From: Candidatus Nanopelagicales bacterium
GTDB taxonomy: Bacteria > Actinomycetota > Actinomycetes > S36-B12
Direction of reading: 5' to 3'
Assembly: GCA_030827125.1 (NCBI GenBank)
Contig: JAURFD010000002.1
Location: 124,001-188,000 of the forward strand
Length of the DNA: 64,000 bases
Position numbers and translations under genes: made by a program. Positions 56,827-64,000 of the stretch are shown here, piece after piece; the stretch's first letter is position 1, and each line of letters begins with the position of its first letter. The notes under the pieces are model-generated. The model searched no databases. It was not told the origin of the DNA and saw nothing but the letters and a program-made list of their open reading frames with translations.

Positions 56827-58041
56827 ATGCCCAAGAGCCGCAACGCCCTGTTCACCGTCGCTGCGGCGGCTGGCCTCGTACTGACCGCCTGTGCCTCCGG
56901 GACCGCAGCAGACCCGGCCACAAGCAGTTCCACTGCACCGGAATCGTCACCGTCCAGTGGCTCGTCGGCTGCGGCCCCCGAAGTCCCGGTCCCTCCGGCG
57001 CCCGGGATAGTCACGGTCGGCCTCCCGGAGGCCTACACGCCCCAGGGCGGGGGCACGGCCACCGACGACTACCGGTGCTTCGTACTTGCGACCAATCTCC
57101 CCGAGGACCGCTTCATCACGGGCGTCCGGTTCCTACCGGGCAACGCGGCGCTCGTGCATCACGCCATCTTGTATCGCGTGGCGGGGGGCCAGGAGGCTGC
57201 CGCGCTGAAGCGCGACGCTGACGACCCGGGGCCCGGGTGGTCATGTTTCGGCGGGCCCAGTTTGCCGCCCGCCGCAGACTCGGATGCGCTGTCCTCACTC
57301 GATAGTGCACCGTGGCTGGCGGCCTGGGCTCCGGGTGGCCGCGAGGCGCGCTATCCGGAGGGCACCGGTGTGTTCGTTAAGGCCGGGAGCAGCGTGATCT
57401 TGCAGGTGCACTACAACCTCCTTGGCGGCGAGGGTGAGGATGCGACGTCCGTGGCGCTCGACACCGTCGCGGGAGATTCGGACCTGCGACGTCTCGAGAC
57501 CCTGCTATTGCCTGCTCCCGTGGAGTTGCCATGCCGCGAGGACGAGACGGGTCCGTTGTGCGACCGAGATGCCGCAGTCGCCGACACCATCGAACGATTT
57601 GGTGGTGGCGCTATGCGGACCATCTGGGGACTTCAGTTCCTCTGTGGTGGGGATCTCACCGATCCCAAGGCCGGCGCCACGCAGTCCTGCACCCATCGGG
57701 TCAAGGCCCCAATGACGGTGTATGCCGCTGCCGGTCACATGCACCTACTCGGTCGCACGATTGAGATTGTCGCGAATGAGGGCAAGGGCGATGAACGAGT
57801 ATTGCTTGACATCCCCACATGGGACTTTGACAACCAGGGGGCGCAGCCGCTCACCCCGTCGGTTGACCTTGCCTCCGGTGACACGTTGACGGTGCGGTGC
57901 ACCCACGACACCGGACTACGCGACCTTCTTCCGGCTCTCGCCGATGCTGAGCCCCGCTACATCACCTGGGGTGACGGCACCACCGATGAAATGTGCCTGG
58001 GCATCCTCACTGTGAGTGCGCTCAAGGATGGCGCTGCATGA
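56827..58041 (+). CDS. Lipoprotein with copper type II monooxygenase fold (PHM/DBM-like)
   Basis: A 404-residue exported lipoprotein: hydrophobic signal, then LTAC lipobox with Cys21, then a Ser/Ala/Pro-rich linker to about residue 58. The remainder matches the two-domain peptidylglycine/dopamine monooxygenase fold. His111-His112 (VHHAILYR) and His195 (ILQVHYN) are the CuH ligands. His304, His306 (GHMHLLG) and Met389 (TTDEMCLG) are the CuM ligands. All six are present, so an active copper enzyme on the outer face is plausible. Substrate and reductant are unknown. The ATG follows a leaderless -10. Confidence 0.82.
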   Translation: MPKSRNALFTVAAAAGLVLTACASGTAADPATSSSTAPESSPSSGSSAAAPEVPVPPAPGIVTVGLPEAYTPQGGGTATDDYRCFVLATNLPEDRFITGVRFLPGNAALVHHAILYRVAGGQEAAALKRDADDPGPGWSCFGGPSLPPAADSDALSSLDSAPWLAAWAPGGREARYPEGTGVFVKAGSSVILQVHYNLLGGEGEDATSVALDTVAGDSDLRRLETLLLPAPVELPCREDETGPLCDRDAAVADTIERFGGGAMRTIWGLQFLCGGDLTDPKAGATQSCTHRVKAPMTVYAAAGHMHLLGRTIEIVANEGKGDERVLLDIPTWDFDNQGAQPLTPSVDLASGDTLTVRCTHDTGLRDLLPALADAEPRYITWGDGTTDEMCLGILTVSALKDGAA

Positions 58042-58054
58042 GAGCTCGCCGCGG

Positions 58055-58801
58055 ATGAAGACCGCGTGGCGGATCACGCGAATCACACTCGGAGTGCTGT
58101 TCCTCATCGCTGGCACGTTCGCGATGTTGGGCAGTGTCGCCGCCGCGGGCGCTGTCGCGGGGGTCGAGGGGACTGTTGGTCGCTCCGGTGTTGTCACGCA
58201 GCCGTTCGGATCTGTGGCGTCCGAGCCGAACGAGATCGCGGTGATCGCTGACGGTGTGACCGCGGAATGGGTGCTCCCCGAGGAACCCGAATGGGTGACG
58301 ACGGCGCTCGCGCTTCTCGGCACGGATGCAGAGACCTTCGTGGAGGACGTGGGGGATTTCGTCTTTGTTGTCACCCCGGCGACCGATGGCGATGTCTTTG
58401 TCGGGCTGGCCCCCGTGTCAGAGGTCGACGCCTATCTCGACGGAACGCCGTACGCGGTGGCCGTGAGTAGCCCGGAGCGTTGGCCGATCATCTCCGTTCC
58501 GGGTGAAGGCGGCCCGTCCACAGAGCCGACCGAAGCGGCACTCTGGACCACAGCCGTGGCCGGTGCTCCCGCTGAGATCCCGCTTGCCGCCCTGGATGGA
58601 TCAACGCTGGTGTTCATGAATCCGGATGCCTCGGCCGGTGTGGGTGCGTCGATGCGCTTGGAGTATCGGGTTCCCGAGGCGACATCAACAATGGAACGAA
58701 GTGCCGTCACCGCCGCGGCCGGCGCCGTGGGAGGCTTCCTGCTCATCCTGCTCGGCGCCTTCCTCCTGGTCGGCCGTCGGCCCCGCGGACGACACGCATG
58801 A
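58055..58801 (+). CDS. Hypothetical membrane protein with two end helices
   Basis: A 248-residue protein with one hydrophobic helix near each end (about 9-35 and 220-240). The ~180-residue middle domain is probably extracytoplasmic, beta-rich by composition, and ends with a short basic tail GRRPRGRHA. I do not recognise the family. ATG 58055 puts the first helix at the N-terminus. GTG 58016 is an alternative that would overlap the copper protein by 26 bases. Co-direction with that lipoprotein suggests, but does not prove, a shared role. Confidence 0.7.
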   Translation: MKTAWRITRITLGVLFLIAGTFAMLGSVAAAGAVAGVEGTVGRSGVVTQPFGSVASEPNEIAVIADGVTAEWVLPEEPEWVTTALALLGTDAETFVEDVGDFVFVVTPATDGDVFVGLAPVSEVDAYLDGTPYAVAVSSPERWPIISVPGEGGPSTEPTEAALWTTAVAGAPAEIPLAALDGSTLVFMNPDASAGVGASMRLEYRVPEATSTMERSAVTAAAGAVGGFLLILLGAFLLVGRRPRGRHA

Positions 58802-58817
58802 CAGTGGGGCCCTGACA

Positions 58818-59393
58818 GTGGCGGAGGATTCCACCCGGGTGTGGACGATTCCCAATGCGTTGAGTTTCCTGCGATTCCTGCTGATTCCCGTCTTCCTGTG
58901 GCTTGTCCTCGGCGCTCAAGAAGACCTGTGGGCCGTCGCGGTGTTGGCTCTCTCGGGCATCACGGACTGGGCCGATGGCGTCATCGCCCGGCACTTCCAT
59001 CAGGCGAGTGCGCTGGGGCGTTTGCTGGATCCGCTCGTGGACCGTCTCACGATTGCAGCGACGCTAGTGGGCCTGGCATTGCGCGAACTGATCCCCTGGT
59101 GGCTGGTCGCCATCCTGGTGGCGCGCGAGATCCTGCTCCTGGCGCTTGTCCCGACCCTGCGCCGTCGGGGCATCATCGCTCTCCCGGTTCACTACCTGGG
59201 CAAAGCGGCCACCTTCGCGCTGTACTGGGGCTTCCCCTTCATCCTGGCCGGTGCCGGGCCGGCGGAGTGGCAGCAGGTGGTGAGCGCTCTTGGTTGGGCC
59301 TTCGTCATCTGGGGTACGGCGCTGTACTGGTATGCGGCGATTTTGTACGTAGACCAGGCACGACGGATTGCCCGGACTACGGTCGCGCGGTGA
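58818..59393 (+). CDS. CDP-alcohol phosphatidyltransferase family protein
   Basis: A 191-residue membrane enzyme with about five or six helices. The signature DG-x2-AR-x8-G-x3-D-x3-D is complete in DGVIARHF through GRLLDPLVD. It resembles actinobacterial PgsA2-like proteins and cardiolipin synthases, which join CDP-diacylglycerol to an alcohol. The acceptor is unknown. The start is GTG 58818; ATG 58798 and GTG 58804 hit early stops in their frames, and GTG 58839 is a shorter option. A longer frame opening at 58626 lies inside the upstream gene. Confidence 0.87.
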   Translation: MAEDSTRVWTIPNALSFLRFLLIPVFLWLVLGAQEDLWAVAVLALSGITDWADGVIARHFHQASALGRLLDPLVDRLTIAATLVGLALRELIPWWLVAILVAREILLLALVPTLRRRGIIALPVHYLGKAATFALYWGFPFILAGAGPAEWQQVVSALGWAFVIWGTALYWYAAILYVDQARRIARTTVAR

Positions 59394-59406
59394 CGAGGGG
59401 TTGAGC

Positions 59407-61902
59407 ATGCGCGCTGTGGTGATGGCTGGCGGCCTTGGCACCAGGCTGCGACCGCTGACCACGGGTGTTCCCAAGCCGTTGTTGCCCGTGGTCGGGCGCC
59501 CCATGGTCGAGCACATGCTGCTCCTCGCCCACGAGCACGGCGTCGATGAGGCTGTGGTGACGGTTCAGCATCTGGCTCCGATGATGAGACGCCGACTCGG
59601 TGGTGGCGCTGATCTGGGCATGACGATCACCTACGGCACGGAGCCAAGGCCCCTCGGCACTGCGGGGGGAGTCCGCCTGGCGGTGGCGGGATCAGACGAT
59701 GACGACATCCTGGTGCTGTCGGGGGATGCGGTGACAGACATCGACCTCGGGCTGCTCATGCGTCGGCATGCCGAGAGCGGGGCTGCGCTCACCATGGCGC
59801 TCACCCGTCGCGATGACCCCCGGGAATTCGGACTGGTCGATGTGGACGAGGCCGGCTGGGTGCGCCGCTTCCAGGAGAAGCCGGACTGGGGGGCGGTCTT
59901 TGGTGACACCGTCAGCACCGGCATCTACGTTGTGTCCGCAGATGTTCTCGCACGGATCCCATCGGACATTCCCTGGGACTGGTCGACACAGGTCATCCCA
60001 GAGTTGCTGGAGTTGGGCGCACGTGTTGCCGGCGTCATTGTCGACGGTTACTGGGAAGATGTCGGCGATCTCACGGCGTACCGGCAGGTGCAGGTCGACG
60101 CACTTGACCGCAAGGTGCGACTCGCGATCCCCGGCAGCGACCGCGGCGATGGTGTGTGGCTCGGTGAGGGTGTCGAGATCGCTCCGGGAGCGGAGGTCGA
60201 GGGTCCCGCGTTCATCGGATCGCGCAGTGTCATCGACGAGGGCGCGCAGCTGCTGCCCTACGCCATTCTCGGAGCCCACTCCCTGGTCCGCCGTGGTGCG
60301 CGGATCGATCGGAGCACCCTGCACGACAACGTGTACCTGGGTGCGGATGCCGACCTCGTGGGTGCGGTCGTGGGCCGAGGGAGCGAAATTGGGGCCGGCT
60401 CGCGTATCGCCGAAGGCGCCATCGTCGCGGATGGCTGCACCCTGGAGCGCGAGGTGGATGTCACCGCCGGCAGCCTGATCTATCCCGGCAAGTCGGTGGA
60501 ATCAGGCACCACCGTGAGCGGTTCAGTGGTGTGGGATGCGAAGGGTCATCGCAGTGTCATCGGTGGCATGGGGATGCGCGGGGAGATGGGCGTTGAGGTC
60601 ACGCCCGATTCGGTGGTTCGGTTGGCCAGCACCCTGGGAACCCTCCTGCATCGCGGCTCGACGGTGGCACTGGGTCGCGACCAATCCGCCGCCGCGGGCG
60701 CCTACCACGCCATCTTGGTCGGGGCGCTGCGAGCGGCTGGCCTGACGGTGCACTTGCTGCGCACCGTGCCTCTTCCGGTACTTCGGGATCATGTCCGTCA
60801 TCATGCCGACGCAGGGGTGTATCTGCGTGTGTCGCCCAGTGATGCGGATTCCCTCGACATCGTCATCGTCAGGGCCGATGGTCGGAACATTGGCGAACGG
60901 GCTCGCGAGATGAACCGGATCTATTCCCGGCGGGAGTTCCGGCGTGCCATTCCCGGCGCGATCGGTCCGGTGATATCACAGCCGTTGGCGACCCAGGAAT
61001 ACTCCGGTCGGATCCATGAGCAGGTGCCCACCGGGCCGGCCAGCAATGTCCGCGTCGTCGTGGATGCCATGGGCGGCGCGGCGGCTATTGCCCTGCCGAC
61101 GCTGCTCGAGGGGCGATCCGCAGAACTGGTGCTCTTGGGCACACAACCGGATCTCGCCGCAGCGACCCGGAGCGAGGAACAACGTCGACAACGACTCGAC
61201 GAGTTGGCGGACATCGTCACGTCCACGGGCGCCGCGCTCGGCGTCGCGATTGATGCCACGGGTGAACGCCTGTGGCTCGTGGACGAGCTGGGTCATGTCC
61301 TCGACGACGACCGCGCCCTCCTGGTTGTGCTGGATCTGGTGTTGGCGGAAGCGCAGGGCGGCACCGCCGTGCTGCCCTCGACGGCCTCACGCGTCGCCGA
61401 AAGGGTGGCTGACTTCCATCACGCCACCGTTCGCCGCGTACCGCGAGCAAGCACCTTCGACGATGGATCCGATGCGCTGCTCGTCTGCGACGGAGACGGG
61501 GGGTTCGCCGTCCCGGGGTCGGGTGGCCAACGCGATGCCATCGCCACGACCTACGCCTTGCTCGGATGGGTGGCCAGGACTCAGTTGTCACTGAGCGCGA
61601 TCGACGCCCGGATTCCCCGGACCGCTTCGGTCCGTGAACGGGTCGACACCCCGTGGCGCCTCAAAGCCGCGGTCCTGCGTGAAGTAGGCGAACGGGCGGG
61701 AGAGCGGTCCGTGGACACCATGGACGGCGTACGTATCACCGAGTCCGATGGCTCCTGGTGCTTGGTTCTCCCAGACCCCACGTCCTCGCAGACACGGCTG
61801 TGGGTCGAGGCGCCGACCCACGATCGCGCTCAAGCCGTCGCCGACGAGTGGACAGCGGCGATCGACGAGATCATCGCCACCAGTCCCTCAGCCCGCGGCT
61901 GA
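59407..61902 (+). CDS. Sugar nucleotidyltransferase fused to a degenerate phosphomannomutase domain
   Basis: An 831-residue fusion. Residues 1-230 form a nucleotidyltransferase with AGGLGTRLRPLT, KPLLPVV and SGDAVTDID. A left-handed beta-helix with hexapeptide repeats covers about 250-370. From about 400 onward comes a phosphohexomutase-like domain. Its phosphoserine loop reads RVSPSD (Ser476) instead of TASHNP, and the metal loop reads DGDGG (from Asp695) without the final Asp. Related actinobacterial fusions are annotated as mannose-1-phosphate guanylyltransferases. The mutase half may be inactive or regulatory. The ATG has AGGGG upstream. Confidence 0.88.
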   Translation: MRAVVMAGGLGTRLRPLTTGVPKPLLPVVGRPMVEHMLLLAHEHGVDEAVVTVQHLAPMMRRRLGGGADLGMTITYGTEPRPLGTAGGVRLAVAGSDDDDILVLSGDAVTDIDLGLLMRRHAESGAALTMALTRRDDPREFGLVDVDEAGWVRRFQEKPDWGAVFGDTVSTGIYVVSADVLARIPSDIPWDWSTQVIPELLELGARVAGVIVDGYWEDVGDLTAYRQVQVDALDRKVRLAIPGSDRGDGVWLGEGVEIAPGAEVEGPAFIGSRSVIDEGAQLLPYAILGAHSLVRRGARIDRSTLHDNVYLGADADLVGAVVGRGSEIGAGSRIAEGAIVADGCTLEREVDVTAGSLIYPGKSVESGTTVSGSVVWDAKGHRSVIGGMGMRGEMGVEVTPDSVVRLASTLGTLLHRGSTVALGRDQSAAAGAYHAILVGALRAAGLTVHLLRTVPLPVLRDHVRHHADAGVYLRVSPSDADSLDIVIVRADGRNIGERAREMNRIYSRREFRRAIPGAIGPVISQPLATQEYSGRIHEQVPTGPASNVRVVVDAMGGAAAIALPTLLEGRSAELVLLGTQPDLAAATRSEEQRRQRLDELADIVTSTGAALGVAIDATGERLWLVDELGHVLDDDRALLVVLDLVLAEAQGGTAVLPSTASRVAERVADFHHATVRRVPRASTFDDGSDALLVCDGDGGFAVPGSGGQRDAIATTYALLGWVARTQLSLSAIDARIPRTASVRERVDTPWRLKAAVLREVGERAGERSVDTMDGVRITESDGSWCLVLPDPTSSQTRLWVEAPTHDRAQAVADEWTAAIDEIIATSPSARG

Positions 61903-61924
61903 TCTGACTTCACGGCCCGGGCTC

Positions 61925-61953
61925 TTGCCCGCGGAGAAGGCGGGGGATAGGTT
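61925..61953 (+). promoter_or_regulatory. Candidate promoter for gcvH-garA-ftsR-bfn
   Basis: TTGCCC (61925-61930), a 17-base spacer and TAGGTT (61948-61953). The leader of about 37 nt ends in GAAGGAGG. This promoter has a ribosome binding site, unlike many in the window. Confidence 0.6.
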
Positions 61954-61996
61954 CGCGCTGTCGGTTCATGGCGGGCCGGCTCGTGAAGGAGGCGTC

Positions 61997-62371
61997 GTGA
62001 TTCCCGAAGACCTGCGGTACACCAGCGAGCACGAGTGGCTCCGCGATACCGCTGATGGCACCGTCGTCTTTGGCATCACGCACTATGCGCAAGATGCGCT
62101 CGGAGACATCGTCTATGTGGATCTGCCGACTGTCGGGACGCAGATCACCGCCGGGAGCAGTTGTGGCGAGGTGGAATCCACCAAGAGTGTCAGCGAGATC
62201 TACGCACCGATCTCCGGTGAGGTCATCGCCGTGAACGCCACCCTCGCCGACACACCGGACGTAGTGAATTCCGATCCGTACGGCGACGGTTGGATGATCG
62301 AGGTGCGTCCTTCCGATGAGGCCGCCACCCTTGATGCGGCGGCCTACGCCGCCCTCACCGGCCAGGCCTAG
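61997..62371 (+). CDS. gcvH: Glycine cleavage system H protein
   Basis: A 124-residue lipoyl carrier of the glycine cleavage complex. RYTSEHEWL opens the protein, and the lipoylated lysine is in GEVESTKSVSEIYAP. The GTG at 61997 has GAAGGAGG at 61985-61992; frames opening upstream overlap the preceding gene. No other gcv genes are nearby. The order gcvH-garA-ftsR-bfn is the standard actinobacterial cluster, as in mycobacteria, so the link is positional. Confidence 0.96.
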   Translation: MIPEDLRYTSEHEWLRDTADGTVVFGITHYAQDALGDIVYVDLPTVGTQITAGSSCGEVESTKSVSEIYAPISGEVIAVNATLADTPDVVNSDPYGDGWMIEVRPSDEAATLDAAAYAALTGQA

Positions 62372-62375
62372 TGCC

Positions 62376-62849
62376 GTGAATGACTGCGGTCACGCGGTTG
62401 ACCCCGGCGACCGGTTCTGTCGCGTGTGCGGAGCCCCGGTGGTGCAGGTGGATGAGACTTTCGTGGTCGACGCTGGCCCCGCCTCGACGGGGAGTCTGCC
62501 CGCGGTCGGTCTCGGAACGATCAGCGGCGTCGACGAAGGCGCCGGTGTCCTGGTCGTTCGTCGAGGTGCGGGGGAGGGGACCTCGTACCTCCTCTCGGGA
62601 GATCTTGTCACCGCGGGCCGCGAACCCGACTCGGATCTCTTCCTCGACGATGTCACGGTGAGCCGTCGTCATGCTGAGTTTCGCCGAATGGCCGGTGGGT
62701 GGCTGCTGACCGATATCGGAAGTCTGAACGGCACCTACGTGAATCGCCACCGCGTCGAGGAGCATGCCCTCGTTCCCGGTGACGAAGTGCAGATTGGCAA
62801 GTACCGCTTCGTCTACCTCGTTGGAGGGGACACCGGGACCAGCGGGTGA
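62376..62849 (+). CDS. garA: FHA-domain regulator of the GarA/OdhI type
   Basis: A 157-residue forkhead-associated protein. In relatives it inhibits 2-oxoglutarate dehydrogenase and adjusts glutamate metabolism when unphosphorylated. The FHA domain (about 63-152) has AGREPDSD, SRRHAEF and GSLNGTYVN. The N-terminus has Cys4, His6, Cys15 and Cys18, like the zinc ribbon of Streptomyces OdhI but missing its first Cys. The phosphorylation motif ETT is reduced to a single threonine, Thr28, in DETFVV. The GTG at 62376 follows gcvH by four bases. Confidence 0.88.
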   Translation: MNDCGHAVDPGDRFCRVCGAPVVQVDETFVVDAGPASTGSLPAVGLGTISGVDEGAGVLVVRRGAGEGTSYLLSGDLVTAGREPDSDLFLDDVTVSRRHAEFRRMAGGWLLTDIGSLNGTYVNRHRVEEHALVPGDEVQIGKYRFVYLVGGDTGTSG

Positions 62850-63493
62850 GCCTTCGCTCCATCGGTGATGTCACCGCGGAACTCCGCGGCGAGTTTCCTG
62901 ATGTCACCGTGTCCAAGATTCGCTACCTCGAGATGCGGGGACTCGTGCGCCCGCAGCGGACCAGCGGAGGGCAGCGTCGCTATGACGCGGATGATGTCGC
63001 ACTCATCCGAAGGATCCTGCGTCTCCAACGCGACGAGTACCTGCCACTTGATGTCATCGCCGAGAACATCTCACGTGGGGAGGCGACCGATGAGGTTGCG
63101 AGCGAGGGCATCTCGGTATCGCGCCTGCGGCGATCCGCGTCGCGCGCGATGTCGGAGGATGAGTTTTGTGACCGGGCGGGAATCTCGGCAGAGCTTCTTG
63201 GGGAGCTCAGACGTCACGGCCTGCTGGACTCCCTCACGGGCGACGACCTCGAGGTTGCGAGGGCGATCAAGTCCCTCTCGGAATTCGGCATCGAGCCGAG
63301 GCATCTTCGGCCGTTCCGGACCTCCGCCGACCGAGACGTCGCCCTCGTGGAGCAAACGCTGCCCCAGGGGATCTCCCGGGGGCGCGGCGCCGGCGTTGCC
63401 GAGCATCGGGAGCAGGTGGCGCGGCTCTTGGCCCTGCTCCTCGATCTGCACGTGGCCCTGGTTCGAGCCCGGTCGACTACTCTCGACGTATGA
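62846..63493 (+). CDS. ftsR: MerR-family regulator, FtsR-like
   Basis: A 215-residue MerR-type protein. The DNA-binding domain at about 1-75 has SIGDVTAEL, VSKIRYLEMRGLVRPQRT and GGQRRY. The remaining part is helical with no metal cysteines of the classical MerR type. In Corynebacterium the homologue FtsR activates ftsZ. The GTG overlaps the garA stop. A TACTCT element for the next gene lies in its last codons. Confidence 0.88.
   Translation: MSLRSIGDVTAELRGEFPDVTVSKIRYLEMRGLVRPQRTSGGQRRYDADDVALIRRILRLQRDEYLPLDVIAENISRGEATDEVASEGISVSRLRRSASRAMSEDEFCDRAGISAELLGELRRHGLLDSLTGDDLEVARAIKSLSEFGIEPRHLRPFRTSADRDVALVEQTLPQGISRGRGAGVAEHREQVARLLALLLDLHVALVRARSTTLDV
63478..63483 (+). promoter_or_regulatory. 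Leaderless -10 element for bfn inside ftsR
   Basis: TACTCT in the final codons of ftsR, then CGACGT, then ATG 63490. It would allow separate expression of bfn. Confidence 0.5.
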
Positions 63494-63960
63494 GGCGCGT
63501 GGAGGTTGTCGGAGTTCGGGTCGAGATGCCGTCGAATCAACCCATCGTTCTCGTGCGGGAGGTCGATGGTGACCGCTACGTCCCGATTTGGATCGGCGCG
63601 GTAGAAGCCACGGCCATCGCGTACGCGCAGCAGGGGGTGACACCGCCTCGTCCACTGACGCACGACCTGTTGCGCGACGTGCTGGAGTCCGTGGAGGTAT
63701 CGCTCGTTCAGGTGGAGATCACGTCCTTGGAGGCTGGGGTCTTCTACGCCGAGCTCGTACTGGGCAGCGGTGCCCGCGTCAGCGCTCGGCCGAGCGATGC
63801 CATCGCTCTCGCCCTTCGCACGGGCAGCCCGGTTCTCGTGGCCGACGACGTCCTCGAGGAGGCCGGCGTGGCCATTCCGGACGAGGAAGAGGACGAGGTC
63901 GAGAAGTTCCGGGAGTTCCTTGATCAAATCTCACCGGAGGATTTCGGGGCGGATTCCTGA
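63490..63960 (+). CDS. Bifunctional nuclease family protein (DUF151)
   Basis: A 156-residue protein of the DUF151 bifunctional nuclease family. VPIWIGAVEATAIA, RPLTHDLL and ARPSDAIALALRTGSPVL are the defining motifs. Plant and some bacterial members have DNase and RNase activity; in actinobacteria the function is not established. The C-terminus is acidic. The ATG overlaps the ftsR stop (ATGA) and is preceded by a six-base-spaced -10. Confidence 0.92.
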   Translation: MRRVEVVGVRVEMPSNQPIVLVREVDGDRYVPIWIGAVEATAIAYAQQGVTPPRPLTHDLLRDVLESVEVSLVQVEITSLEAGVFYAELVLGSGARVSARPSDAIALALRTGSPVLVADDVLEEAGVAIPDEEEDEVEKFREFLDQISPEDFGADS

Positions 63961-63979
63961 CGGGTATCGGCGGGTCGCG

Positions 63980-64000
63980 TTGACCCTGGAGACCCTGACC
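63980..64000 (+). promoter_or_regulatory. Possible -35 element of a downstream gene
   Basis: TTGACC at 63980-63985, with the heptamer GACCCTG repeated at 63982 and 63991. The -10 would be beyond the window. In other actinobacteria a second MerR-type gene follows bfn. Confidence 0.3.

Noticed and set aside
61918-61931. Hairpin CGGGC-TCTT-GCCCG after the nucleotidyltransferase gene as a terminator
   Set aside because: Only five base pairs and no following T tract; it overlaps the -35 of the gcvH promoter candidate.

Overview
The window is 64 kb of dense chromosomal backbone from a high-GC actinobacterium (Actinomycetota, class Actinomycetes). This is inferred from base composition, heavy GTG start use, and actinobacterial markers: WhiA, RbpA, OpcA, an FHA protein of the GarA/OdhI type, an FtsR-like MerR regulator, a SufR-led suf operon with SufU, and a fabG-fabI pair that closely resembles mabA-inhA. 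No tRNA, rRNA, CRISPR array, transposase, integrase, prophage or plasmid feature was recognised. No stretch of 300 bases or more lacks a gene; the longest gaps are 1-245, 32799-32988 and 18867-19006, and each carries promoter-like sequence.

Layout. (1) 246-8284, + strand: rpsA, a large membrane protein, coaE, uvrB and two tandem TerC genes. (2) 8306-17189: a metallo-beta-lactamase-fold hydrolase divergent from uvrA, a Tat-type Rieske lipoprotein, uvrC, rapZ, yvcK and whiA. (3) 17244-22739: a ThDP-dependent decarboxylase-like enzyme, the glycolytic genes gap-pgk-tpiA, secG and rbpA. (4) 22757-29118, - strand: the pentose phosphate operon tkt-tal-zwf-opcA-pgl, each gene overlapping or nearly touching the next. 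(5) 29218-32798: heme O and heme A synthases (convergent, sharing the bases of their stop codons) and a two-gene ABC exporter. (6) 32989-39401: sufR-sufB-sufD-Rieske ferredoxin-sufC-sufS-sufU-sufT. (7) 39420-45514: an ABC-F ATPase, an enoyl-CoA hydratase-like protein, an ABC exporter, an atypical SDR, SURF1 and a DUF3099 protein. (8) 45564-49127: TldE, TldD and a TMEM175-type channel. (9) 49229-53071: fabG, fabI, a SixA-like phosphatase, serB and an unknown protein. (10) 53147-56800: an ABC ATPase, an iron-sulfur photolyase, an rRNA/tRNA methyltransferase and a histidine phosphatase. (11) 56827-61902: a lipoprotein carrying every copper ligand of the PHM/DBM monooxygenases, a membrane protein, a CDP-alcohol phosphatidyltransferase and a nucleotidyltransferase-phosphomannomutase fusion. 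(12) 61997-63960: gcvH, garA, ftsR and a bifunctional nuclease.

Most of the genes serve central carbon flow, iron-sulfur and heme assembly, nucleotide excision repair, fatty-acid synthesis and cell-division control. No obvious new defence or mobile system is present.

The strongest unlisted signal is regulatory. A TANNNT hexamer lies exactly six bases before the start codon of at least thirteen genes, and a relaxed form precedes several more. This is the geometry expected of leaderless transcription. It fixes several start codons, reveals an internal promoter inside ftsR, and shows two -10 elements set back to back four bases apart between uvrA and its divergent neighbour.
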